A DNA stretch of 7,593 nucleotides from positions 1-7,593 of the forward strand of contig CAJWBV010000037.1 in NCBI GenBank assembly GCA_913020275.1, read 5' to 3'. Of this stretch, positions 1 to 6,064 are shown in pieces. Below the pieces are notes generated by a model, which saw only the letters and a list, made by a program, of their open reading frames with translations, ran no database searches and had not been told where the DNA came from. Each line of letters starts with the position of its first letter. Within the stretch, counting starts at the first letter, position 1. Position numbers and translations under genes: made by a program. This stretch comes from an uncultured Rhodobiaceae bacterium (GTDB lineage Bacteria > Pseudomonadota > Alphaproteobacteria > RS24).

Positions 1-1365
1 GCCTGCCGCGTCATTGATCGCTGTGACAACTTCCGCTGCACCTTTGGTCTCGCGCTGTTCCACCTCGGAGATGACGTCGCCGGGCCGCAGGCCCTTTTCA
101 GCCGCATGGCTGTCAGAGGCTACTTTGAGCAACACCGCGCCTTTAACCTTGGGGTCAATTTGAAACCGCTCGCGTAGCGCATCATCAATATCGGCAAGCG
201 TGAGCCCCTGAACGCTCAGATTATCGCTGTCATTTTCCTGCTCTTTCGGCTCGGCATCTGTTTTTTGCACCAGCGGCTCTTCAAGGCGACCGGTAACAAT
301 GGTCAGCGTTTTGCTTTTACCGCGCCGGATAACCTCGACCTTGACCTTTTTGTTAATCTCCGTATCGGCAACAATACGCGGCAAGTCGCGCATTTGCGGC
401 ACGTCCGTACCGTTGAAGCGGACAATCACATCACCGACACGAATACCGCCCTTTTTCGCCGGACCATCTTCGGAAACTTCCGACACCAGCGCGCCACGCG
501 GCTTATCAAGACCCAGACTTTCGGCAAGATCATCCGTAACCGCCTGAATGCGCACACCCAGCCAGCCGCGCCGCGTTTCACCGAATTTGCGAAGCTGTTC
601 AACCACCGAACTTGCAAGATCCGCTGGTATCGAAAAGCCGATACCGACCGAGCCACCCGACGGGGAAATAATGGCCGAATTGACGCCGATAACCTCGCCG
701 TCGAGATTGAACAGCGGGCCACCCGAATTGCCGCGATTAATCGCGGCGTCGGTCTGGATGAAACTGTCATACGGGCCGGCATTAATGTCGCGGTTAATCG
801 CCGAGATGACCCCGGCCGACAATGACCCGCCCAGACCGAACGGATTGCCAATGGCAATCACCCAGTCGCCCACGCGGGCGGCGGAGGAATTTCCCATCGG
901 CACAAATGGCAGGGCTTTATCGGCGTTTATTTTCAATACCGCAATATCGGTCTTCGGGTCACGCCCGATAACAGTCGCGTCATATTTCGAACCGTCGGAG
1001 AAATTGACGACAATCTCGTCGGCTTCCTCGATGACGTGATTATTGGTGATGATGATGCCTTCAGGGTCAATCACAAAGCCCGAACCCAGCGACGACACCT
1101 TGCGGCGGCTGGGAGCTTGCGGGTCTTGGCGTTGGCGGAAAAACTCTTCGAAGAAATCATTAAAGGGCGGCTGACCCGGCGGGGTTGCGCTGGTGTCGAC
1201 GGTTTGGCTGGTCGAAATATTGACCACGGCGGGCATCAGGCGTTCTGCGAGATCGGCAAATCCGTCCGGAACGCCGCGCGCCAGTGCCGGGGTCGCAAGC
1301 CCCAAAAGGACTGCCGCCAGTATTACGGATCGGGAATGTCGGAAAAAAGATGAGATAATTGTCAT
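1..1365 (-). CDS. degP: DegP/Do-type periplasmic serine endoprotease, 3' end outside window
   Basis: Envelope serine protease/chaperone of the HtrA/Deg family, which degrades misfolded periplasmic proteins. I translated 455 codons from ATG 1365 with no stop before base 1, so the C-terminus lies to the left. A signal peptide is clear: basic start, hydrophobic core, likely cut after ALA at residue 29. A Phe-rich FNDFFEEFF loop follows at about 60. The trypsin-like domain has the full catalytic triad: His110 (NNHVIE), Asp140 (KTDIAV) and Ser214 (GNSGGP). PDZ1 starts near RRGWLG (about 266). A second PDZ starts near 383 and reaches the window edge with GLRPGDVI visible. Two PDZ domains indicate a DegP/MucD type rather than DegS. 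An AGG at 1374-1372 lies 6 nt before the start. The start is 13 nt after the DUF2065 stop, so it is probably co-transcribed with hflK-hflC. I saw no cysteine in the visible part. Confidence 0.95.
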   Translation of the reverse strand, partial: MTIISSFFRHSRSVILAAVLLGLATPALARGVPDGFADLAERLMPAVVNISTSQTVDTSATPPGQPPFNDFFEEFFRQRQDPQAPSRRKVSSLGSGFVIDPEGIIITNNHVIEEADEIVVNFSDGSKYDATVIGRDPKTDIAVLKINADKALPFVPMGNSSAARVGDWVIAIGNPFGLGGSLSAGVISAINRDINAGPYDSFIQTDAAINRGNSGGPLFNLDGEVIGVNSAIISPSGGSVGIGFSIPADLASSVVEQLRKFGETRRGWLGVRIQAVTDDLAESLGLDKPRGALVSEVSEDGPAKKGGIRVGDVIVRFNGTDVPQMRDLPRIVADTEINKKVKVEVIRRGKSKTLTIVTGRLEEPLVQKTDAEPKEQENDSDNLSVQGLTLADIDDALRERFQIDPKVKGAVLLKVASDSHAAEKGLRPGDVISEVEQRETKGAAEVVTAINDAAG

Positions 1366-1378
1366 TGCAAACCTGTTT

Positions 1379-1579
1379 TCAATTTACCAGCCAGACCAGC
1401 ACCACGCCGGCAACCAAAGCGACAAGACCACCGAGGCGAAGCTGTGCATCATTGACCATGTCGAGCTGACGCACAATACGTCGCAAAAATGTCGGAAAAA
1501 GGGCATAGACGGCGCCCTCAAAAGCCAATACCAGCCCAAGTGCCAGCAGAACTGTGTCAATCAGCAAGTGTGACGTCAA
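1379..1579 (-). CDS. DUF2065 (YjeT-like) small inner-membrane protein
   Basis: Protein of up to 66 residues with two hydrophobic segments (about 6-28 and 47-65) joined by a short basic loop containing FLRRIVRQLD, and an LRLGG motif at 48-51. Size, topology and position match the DUF2065 family, including E. coli YjeT, which is also encoded just after hflK-hflC. The molecular function is not established; the location suggests a link with the HflKC-FtsH complex, which is inference. No ATG is available near the N-terminus. The longest reading uses TTG at 1579, directly preceded by GGGGA with no spacing; another TTG at 1567 places that GGGGA about 12 nt upstream and may be the real start. The gene begins 21 nt after hflC and ends 13 nt before the Deg protease gene, so it is an internal operon member. 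Confidence 0.85.
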   Translation of the reverse strand: MTSHLLIDTVLLALGLVLAFEGAVYALFPTFLRRIVRQLDMVNDAQLRLGGLVALVAGVVLVWLVN

Positions 1580-1600
1580 TCCCCGGTTAAATGCCCGGCC

Positions 1601-2629
1601 CTACTCGGCCGCCTGCTCTTCAGCAGATGCGGCGGCATCAGCCAAAGCCTGCTCTTCGATTTCGGGGCACAGCGCACCGCTCAGGCTTTTGCCATCGGCG
1701 GTCAGCCTGTTGATATTGACCCGCTCACCGCGTTTGACCGAACCCTGACGGCTGTTTGCCAGCACACTGTTCGGGTCGCGCAAAAACTGGAAGAACGCAC
1801 TGTCGGGCGACAGCACCATCGTTGTGCCTTCGTCTTCGAGCGCGCGCTCATAGGCTTGCATAGACCGGTAAAAGGCGAAAAAGTCGGGGTCTTGCCCGAA
1901 GACTTTTGCAAATACACGGTTGCGGCACCCATCACCCTGACCGCGGATAATTTCACTGTCGCGGGTCGCTTCGGCCAGCAAAACGGTCACCTGCTTGTCG
2001 GCCTGGGCGCGAATGGCACGCGAAACTTCCTGCCCGCGCGCACGAAACTCGGCGGCTTCCTGCTCACGCTCGGTTTGCATGCGGCGGTAAATGGCCTGCG
2101 AGTTGGCCTCCGGCAGATCAGCGCGGCGAATGCGAACATCGACGATTTCAATACCGAAATCGCGCGCCTGCTCATTCACCAAATCGCGAATGCGGGTCAT
2201 CAAATCATCGCGCTTGTCGCGCACGACCGCCTGAAACTCCTCTTCACCCAACACAGAACGCATCGAAGACGACACAATCGCGGCCAGTCTTGAGCGTGCG
2301 CGGCGCTCGTCACGCAGGGCTTTGTAGAATTGCAGCGGATCGATAATGCGATAGCGCGTAAATGCATCAACAACCAGACGCTTTTGGTCGGAGGCAATCA
2401 ATTCCTCGGCCGGGCTGTCGAGATCGAGAATACGCTTGTCGATCGAGATTACATTCTGCACGAACGGCACTTTGAAGTTCAGCCCCGGCTCGGTAATGAC
2501 ACGGCGCGGGTCACCAAATTGCAGAACCAGTGCCTGCTGTGTCTGATGAACGGTGAAGATGGAAGCCGACGCCAATATGCCCAGCGCTATGACAAGAACC
2601 ACTCCAATAATTCCGGTTAGACGACCCAT
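1601..2629 (-). CDS. hflC: HflC, SPFH-domain subunit of the HflKC complex
   Basis: Membrane-anchored SPFH (stomatin/prohibitin/flotillin/HflK-C) protein that assembles with HflK into a large cage around the FtsH protease and modulates its activity. The 342 residues contain one N-terminal membrane anchor (about 5-25), the SPFH domain (about 26-190, including VLQFGDPRRV and EPGLNFKVPF), a charged coiled-coil stretch (about 185-225), and the C-terminal block AFGQDP-like/FFAFYRSMQAYERAL (244-264) with MVLSPDSAFFQFL (271-283). After residue about 290 there is a roughly 50-residue Ala/Glu-rich tail, longer than I expect for the family core. Residues 232-238 read GDGCRNR where GDAERNR-like sequence is usual. 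The ATG overlaps the hflK stop (TAATG), with a strong AAGGAGG at 2643-2637 inside the hflK end, which indicates coupled translation. Confidence 0.95.
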   Translation of the reverse strand: MGRLTGIIGVVLVIALGILASASIFTVHQTQQALVLQFGDPRRVITEPGLNFKVPFVQNVISIDKRILDLDSPAEELIASDQKRLVVDAFTRYRIIDPLQFYKALRDERRARSRLAAIVSSSMRSVLGEEEFQAVVRDKRDDLMTRIRDLVNEQARDFGIEIVDVRIRRADLPEANSQAIYRRMQTEREQEAAEFRARGQEVSRAIRAQADKQVTVLLAEATRDSEIIRGQGDGCRNRVFAKVFGQDPDFFAFYRSMQAYERALEDEGTTMVLSPDSAFFQFLRDPNSVLANSRQGSVKRGERVNINRLTADGKSLSGALCPEIEEQALADAAASAEEQAAE

Positions 2630-3726
2630 TAGTTGGCCTCCTTCTTACGGTTCAGCTGATCGAGCGGCAAATAGGGCACGACACCCGACCCGCCACCTTC
2701 CTGATCAATGATAACTTTATTGGTATTGCCGAGAACGCGCTCAAGCGTCTCAAGAAACATGCGCTGGCGCGTAACACCGCGCGCATTGCGATACTCGTCA
2801 TAAATCGAGGCAAAGCGGGTGGCTTCACCATCGGCTTCGGCAACGGTCTGGGCACGATAGGCTTCCGCCTCACGACGGATACGCACGGCCTCACCTTGCG
2901 CTTCAGGCACCACGCGATTGGCGTAACTGTTGGCTTCGTTACGCGCGCGTTCCTGGTCGGCGCGCGCGGCTTGCACATCGCGGAAAGCGTCAATAACGGC
3001 CGCAGGCGGGTCAACTTTTTGCATTTTCACCTGCGTGATGCCAATGCCCGCGCCATAGCTGTCCAGCGTTTGCTGCATCAGTGCCTTGACCTGTTCTTCG
3101 TTTTTCTGACGTTGCTCGGTCAAAATCGGCTGGATGTCATTTTGCCCGATAATTTCACGCATGGTGCTTTCGGCGACGGCCTTCACCGTGCCGGTCGGGT
3201 TTTGAATATTGAACAAAAAGTCCGGCGCATTGGTAATGACCCAAAATACGGAAAAATCGACGTCGACGATATTTTCATCGCCTGTGAGCATCAGGCTTTC
3301 TTCCGGCACATCACGAGTGACAGCATTGGAACCACGCCGTTCTTCAAGGCCGCCACGCATGCCGATATCCACGCGGTTAACGGTTGTAACCTTCGGCGTG
3401 ATGGCTGTCTCAATGGGCCATGGCAGATGGTAATTGAGGCCTGGGCTGGTCTGCGTCAAAAACTTGCCGAAGCGCAACACAACGCCCTGCTCATCCGCCT
3501 GCACCCGATAAAAGCCCGAAAGTCCCCAAAATGTCAGCAAAACAGCAAACACGACCAATATGGACGAGCTGCCGCCGCCTGGCAGGATTTCGCGCATGCG
3601 TTTGCGCATTTGTTCGATAAGTTCGTCAATATTTGGCTCGTTCGGCCCCGAACCGCGACGTGGCCCACGGTTTGGACCACCACCCCAAGGGCCGCGATCG
3701 CCACCCGAATTATTTTCCCAAGGCAT
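2629..3726 (-). CDS. hflK: HflK, SPFH-domain subunit of the HflKC complex
   Basis: Partner of HflC in the membrane complex that surrounds and regulates FtsH. The 365 residues start with a Gly/Pro/Arg-rich, low-complexity cytoplasmic tail (1-35), typical of HflK, then an amphipathic segment IDELIEQMRKRMREILPG (33-50), one transmembrane helix (about 55-74), and the SPFH domain beginning VQADEQGVVLRFGKF (75-89). The conserved VDPP (238-241) followed by AFRDVQAARADQERARNEA (247-265) and YANRVVPEAQGEA (268-280) is the HflK signature, leading into a coiled coil. The C-terminus has VVPYLPLDQL, a usual HflK ending. The start is set by AAGGAG at 3738-3733, 6 nt before ATG. It is the first gene of the hflK-hflC-DUF2065-deg operon and shares one base with hflC. 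A promoter candidate lies 50-80 nt upstream. Confidence 0.97.
   Translation of the reverse strand: MPWENNSGGDRGPWGGGPNRGPRRGSGPNEPNIDELIEQMRKRMREILPGGGSSSILVVFAVLLTFWGLSGFYRVQADEQGVVLRFGKFLTQTSPGLNYHLPWPIETAITPKVTTVNRVDIGMRGGLEERRGSNAVTRDVPEESLMLTGDENIVDVDFSVFWVITNAPDFLFNIQNPTGTVKAVAESTMREIIGQNDIQPILTEQRQKNEEQVKALMQQTLDSYGAGIGITQVKMQKVDPPAAVIDAFRDVQAARADQERARNEANSYANRVVPEAQGEAVRIRREAEAYRAQTVAEADGEATRFASIYDEYRNARGVTRQRMFLETLERVLGNTNKVIIDQEGGGSGVVPYLPLDQLNRKKEAN
2637..2643 (-). promoter_or_regulatory. Strong ribosome binding site for hflC inside the end of hflK
   Basis: On the minus strand AAGGAGG lies 7 nt before the hflC ATG, within the last codons of hflK. Together with the TAATG junction it fixes the hflC start and suggests that HflC and HflK are made in balanced amounts by reinitiation plus independent ribosome entry. 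Confidence 0.85.
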
Positions 3727-3732
3727 TTATTT

Positions 3733-3738
3733 CTCCTT
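3733..3738 (-). promoter_or_regulatory. Ribosome binding site for hflK
   Basis: AAGGAG on the minus strand with a 6-nt spacer (AAATAA) before ATG 3726. It decides the hflK start. Confidence 0.85.
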
Positions 3739-3777
3739 ATGCCGCGCGGTTCAGCGTGTTTTCATGAACTCGCTCTT

Positions 3778-3807
3778 TATATAGGTCACCGCGCCGCCAA
3801 TCACAAT
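3778..3807 (-). promoter_or_regulatory. Candidate promoter of the hflK operon
   Basis: On the minus strand ATTGTG (3807-3802), a 17-bp spacer, and CTATAT (3784-3779) match the alphaproteobacterial housekeeping pattern CTTGAC-N17-CTATAT fully at -10 and partly at -35. The alternative reading is TTGTGA-N17-TATATA. It is correctly oriented and about 52 nt upstream of the hflK start. The -35 overlaps the left arm of the inverted repeat at 3805-3828. A heat-shock sigma factor promoter cannot be excluded, since the alphaproteobacterial consensus is similar. This is a prediction from sequence only. Confidence 0.5.
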
Positions 3808-3828
3808 GAGACCTTGCGCCGTCTCATT
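3805..3828. promoter_or_regulatory. Perfect inverted repeat, candidate shared operator between hflK and mrp
   Basis: AATGAGAC (3805-3812) and GTCTCATT (3821-3828) are perfect reverse complements separated by 8 bp. The left arm touches the candidate hflK -35 and the 8-bp centre holds the TTGCGC candidate -35 of mrp (3814-3819). A protein bound here would cover both divergent promoters. It is not the CIRCE heat-shock element (different arm sequence), and I do not recognise the regulator. Both predicted transcripts start outside it, so it is more likely a DNA site than an RNA hairpin. Confidence 0.5.
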
Positions 3829-3841
3829 ACATGTCTATATA
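3813..3841 (+). promoter_or_regulatory. Candidate promoter of mrp
   Basis: CTTGCG (3813-3818), a 16-bp spacer and CTATAT (3835-3840) on the plus strand resemble the alphaproteobacterial housekeeping consensus (CTTGAC / CTATAT). Transcription would begin near 3847, giving a leader of about 65 nt before the preferred mrp start at 3914. The leader contains a small perfect stem GCCTT/AAGGC at 3879-3893. Sequence-only prediction. Confidence 0.5.
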
Positions 3842-3913
3842 TCAGTGACGTGACACATCCAAATGTGGGCAGGGCGCGGCCTTTTTTCAAGGCGGGCGAC
3901 GAAAGAAAAACAC

Positions 3914-4963
3914 ATGGCCGACTTTTCCGAAACCGACATTCGCGCGGCACTTTCGCAAGTGCGCGACCCGGCGGGGGATACCGATATTATCGCCTCCGGC
4001 CGCGTGCAGGGGCTTGTCTTGCGCGGGCCGAATGTCGGGTTTTCACTGGATGTTGCCGGCCTGCCGGAAAGCACGCTGGCTGATTTGCAATCCGCGGCGG
4101 AAAACGCAGCGCGCGGCGTGGTGGGGGTTACGTCCGTAACTTGTGTGCTGACCGCGCACAATGACGCGCCCAGCCCTCAAAAATCGGGCGACACACCGCC
4201 TCCAAATAGAGATGTACCGGAGGTTTTTGCCAAAATAACCCGCGTGATCGCGGTGGCCAGCGGCAAGGGCGGGGTCGGCAAATCCACCGTCGCCGTCAAT
4301 CTGGCCGCCGCATTGCAGGCTCAGGGCTTGCGTGTCGGCCTGCTTGATGCGGATATTTACGGGCCGTCACTGCCGCAGCTATTCAATGTGACCGGGCGCC
4401 CAACCACGACGGCTGAAAAAAAGCTCATCCCCGTCGAGTGCCACGGCCTGCACACCATGTCGATCGGCTATATGGTGCCGCCCGACCAGGCGATGATCTG
4501 GCGCGGGCCGATGGTGCAAAGCGCTCTCATTCAAATGCTTGACGATGTGGCCTGGCCGGAACTGGATGTCCTGGTGCTGGACATGCCCCCGGGCACAGGC
4601 GACATTCAACTCACCACGGCGCAACGCATCCCCGTCAACGGGGCGGTTGTCGTTTCAACCCCCAGCGCGCTGGCGCAGGCCGATGTGCGCCGCGCAAGGG
4701 CCATGTTTGAAAAAACCAATGTGCCGGTGCTCGGCCTTGTTGAAAATATGGCCTTTATGACGGCGCCGGACGGCACGCGGATGTACCCTTTCGGCAACCC
4801 CGGCAATGATGCGCTGATGAGCTTACCGCTGGACGCGGAAATCCATGCCGCTGCCGAAACCGGTGTGCCCGTGGTCATTGACGCGCCGCAAAGCGCGGCG
4901 GCGCGAGCCTTCGGGGAGCTTGCACAAAAATTAATTGAACTGCTGGCGGGTGCCAAAACATGA
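3914..4963 (+). CDS. mrp: Mrp/ApbC-family P-loop ATPase, iron-sulfur cluster carrier
   Basis: Cytosolic Mrp/NBP35-type ATPase that holds and transfers Fe-S clusters to apoproteins. The 349 residues begin with an MIP18/DUF59-like domain (about 1-80) and a short Pro-rich linker (86-100). The ATPase domain follows: deviant Walker A GKGGVGKST at 117-125, then LLDADIYGPSLPQLF, and Walker B VLDMPPGTGD with Asp223. The C-terminal CxxC used for cluster binding in E. coli Mrp and Nbp35 is absent: the matching place reads APDG at 284-287 in MAFMTAPDGTRMYPFG, and the usual HGG after FG is replaced by NPG. From memory many alphaproteobacterial Mrp proteins have APDTG here, so this may be a lineage trait. 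An in-frame ATG at 3863 would add 17 residues without family similarity; ATG 3914 (MADFSE) fits the domain start better, though its ribosome site is weak. Confidence 0.95.
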   Translation: MADFSETDIRAALSQVRDPAGDTDIIASGRVQGLVLRGPNVGFSLDVAGLPESTLADLQSAAENAARGVVGVTSVTCVLTAHNDAPSPQKSGDTPPPNRDVPEVFAKITRVIAVASGKGGVGKSTVAVNLAAALQAQGLRVGLLDADIYGPSLPQLFNVTGRPTTTAEKKLIPVECHGLHTMSIGYMVPPDQAMIWRGPMVQSALIQMLDDVAWPELDVLVLDMPPGTGDIQLTTAQRIPVNGAVVVSTPSALAQADVRRARAMFEKTNVPVLGLVENMAFMTAPDGTRMYPFGNPGNDALMSLPLDAEIHAAAETGVPVVIDAPQSAAARAFGELAQKLIELLAGAKT

Positions 4964-5175
4964 CGGGTGACACACCAAAAGCCTACCGCTTCTTGACCGG
5001 TGACGATGATGCCGCTTTTTGCCAGCGGGTGAGCGATGCCTTGCGCGACGGCTATGTGCTTTACGGCCCGCCGCTTTTGCAGGTGGACGCGCAGGGCAAT
5101 CGGCATTGCGGGCAGGCGGTTGTGCTGCCCGAATTTGCGCCCGCGAAAAGCGCTGTTACAGGTTCAGAAAATTAA
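4960..5175 (+). CDS. DUF1737 family small protein
   Basis: A 71-residue soluble protein with no signal or membrane segment. It matches the DUF1737 pattern as I know it: YRFLTG (9-14), FCQRV (20-24), ALRDGYVLYGPPLL (27-40), then a D..G turn and HCGQAVV (49-55), with two conserved cysteines (21 and 50). The function of the family is unknown. Its ATG overlaps the mrp stop as ATGA (4 nt), with no good ribosome site of its own, so translation is probably coupled to Mrp. A shared role with Mrp is possible but only inferred from this coupling. Its last 20 bp overlap the 3' end of the opposite-strand SMP-30 gene. The tail after residue 60 (PAKSAVTGSEN) runs through that overlap and looks unconserved. 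Confidence 0.85.
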   Translation: MTGDTPKAYRFLTGDDDAAFCQRVSDALRDGYVLYGPPLLQVDAQGNRHCGQAVVLPEFAPAKSAVTGSEN

Positions 5176-6064
5176 GCGGCAAGCCGGGCGCATCCCATTG
5201 CGTTTTCACCAAACGCCCCGTCGATGACAGGGTTATGTATGCGGTTCGCAAATCATCGCCGCCAAAACAAATATTGGTTGTCATGCCGTCATCGGTCGGC
5301 ACATGGGCAATCGATCCGTCTTCGGGGGAGATGCGCGAAATGCCGCCATTGGCAATGGTCGCAACGGCCACTGTGCCGTCGGCTTCTACGGCGAGCGAGT
5401 CGAAATAATTGAGCCCGGCAGGGGACGCGACAAAGGCAGACGGTAGTGCTTGTGCCGGTGATTTCAGTTTGCCGGGGCTTTCAATATCAAAACCCCACAG
5501 CCGTCCGCCCTGGGTTTCGGCAACATAGACGGTGTTTTCGTCGGGGCTGAGGCCGATGCCGTTGGGCGTTTCAATGGGAAAAACCATCTGCTCAATATGG
5601 CTGCCATCGGGCTTGGCGTAATAGACGGCGCCTCTGTCTTTGAGGCGGTCGTAGGATTTGCCCAAATCGGTGAACCAGAAGCCGCCCGTGCGGTCGAACA
5701 CAATGTCATTCGGGGCAACGAGGGCATGGTCGTCGCATGTATCGTAGAGCCGCTCAACCGCGCCCGTTGTCAGGTCAACGCGCTCAATGCGCCCGCCGGA
5801 ATAATCATCCGGCCTGTCATGCGGATAAATGCGACCGTCAATCTCGAGCCATGAAAACCCGCCATTGTTGCAGACATAAACTGCGCCATCCGGCCCGATG
5901 GCGGCACCGTTCGGCCCGCCGCCGAGATCGGCCACTATTTCAAGCACACCGCCCGGCTTGACGCGGCTGAGCGTGCCGCGGGCAATCTCGACCAAAATGA
6001 CACTGCCATCGGACATGGCAATCGGCCCTTCGGGAAACAGCAGGCCTGAACAAATTTCCTCCAT
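5156..6064 (-). CDS. SMP-30/gluconolactonase/LRE-like protein
   Basis: Six-bladed beta-propeller of the SMP-30 family, whose members are metal-dependent lactonases or related hydrolases. The 302 residues show the expected metal ligands: Glu12 in LLFPEGP, Asn119 in VAPNDIVFD, Asn168 in IETPNGIGLSPD and Asp222 in NYFDSLAVEADG. Other family blocks include GGGPNGAAIGPDGAVYVCNN (48-67) and GGFWFTDLG (127-135). No signal peptide is seen, so it is probably cytosolic. The substrate cannot be read from sequence; sugar lactones are the common case, but the family is broad. The ATG shares a base with the folA stop (TAATG), and a loose GGAAAG lies about 13 nt upstream, so it appears to be the third gene of thyA-folA. 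Its stop lies within the oppositely oriented DUF1737 gene. Confidence 0.92.
   Translation of the reverse strand: MEEICSGLLFPEGPIAMSDGSVILVEIARGTLSRVKPGGVLEIVADLGGGPNGAAIGPDGAVYVCNNGGFSWLEIDGRIYPHDRPDDYSGGRIERVDLTTGAVERLYDTCDDHALVAPNDIVFDRTGGFWFTDLGKSYDRLKDRGAVYYAKPDGSHIEQMVFPIETPNGIGLSPDENTVYVAETQGGRLWGFDIESPGKLKSPAQALPSAFVASPAGLNYFDSLAVEADGTVAVATIANGGISRISPEDGSIAHVPTDDGMTTNICFGGDDLRTAYITLSSTGRLVKTQWDAPGLPLNFLNL

Noticed and set aside
265..825. Long plus-strand frame opposite the protease gene.
   Set aside because: The minus strand here encodes the Deg protease with its complete catalytic triad; the plus frame has no family resemblance.
1580..1600. CCGG...CCGG repeat between hflC and the DUF2065 gene as a terminator.
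   Set aside because: Only 4 bp, no T-run, and the 21-nt gap lies inside an apparent operon.
3879..3893. Short perfect stem GCCTT/AAGGC in the mrp leader as a possible riboswitch or attenuator.
   Set aside because: Only 5 bp with a 5-nt loop, and no larger fold or terminator follows; too weak to call.
3863..3913. Upstream ATG for Mrp at 3863.
   Set aside because: No ribosome site precedes it and the 17 added residues do not resemble the family; the MIP18-like domain starts at 3914.
2896..4083. A 395-codon open frame on the plus strand spanning hflK, the divergent promoter region and the beginning of mrp.
   Set aside because: It is antisense to a clear hflK and out of frame with mrp, its translation is rich in His/Arg with no recognisable domain, and it crosses the promoter region. 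It is a by-product of codon bias on the other strand.
4606..5106. A 166-codon minus-strand frame opposite mrp and DUF1737.
   Set aside because: Both plus-strand genes are well supported by motifs; the antisense frame has no recognisable features.
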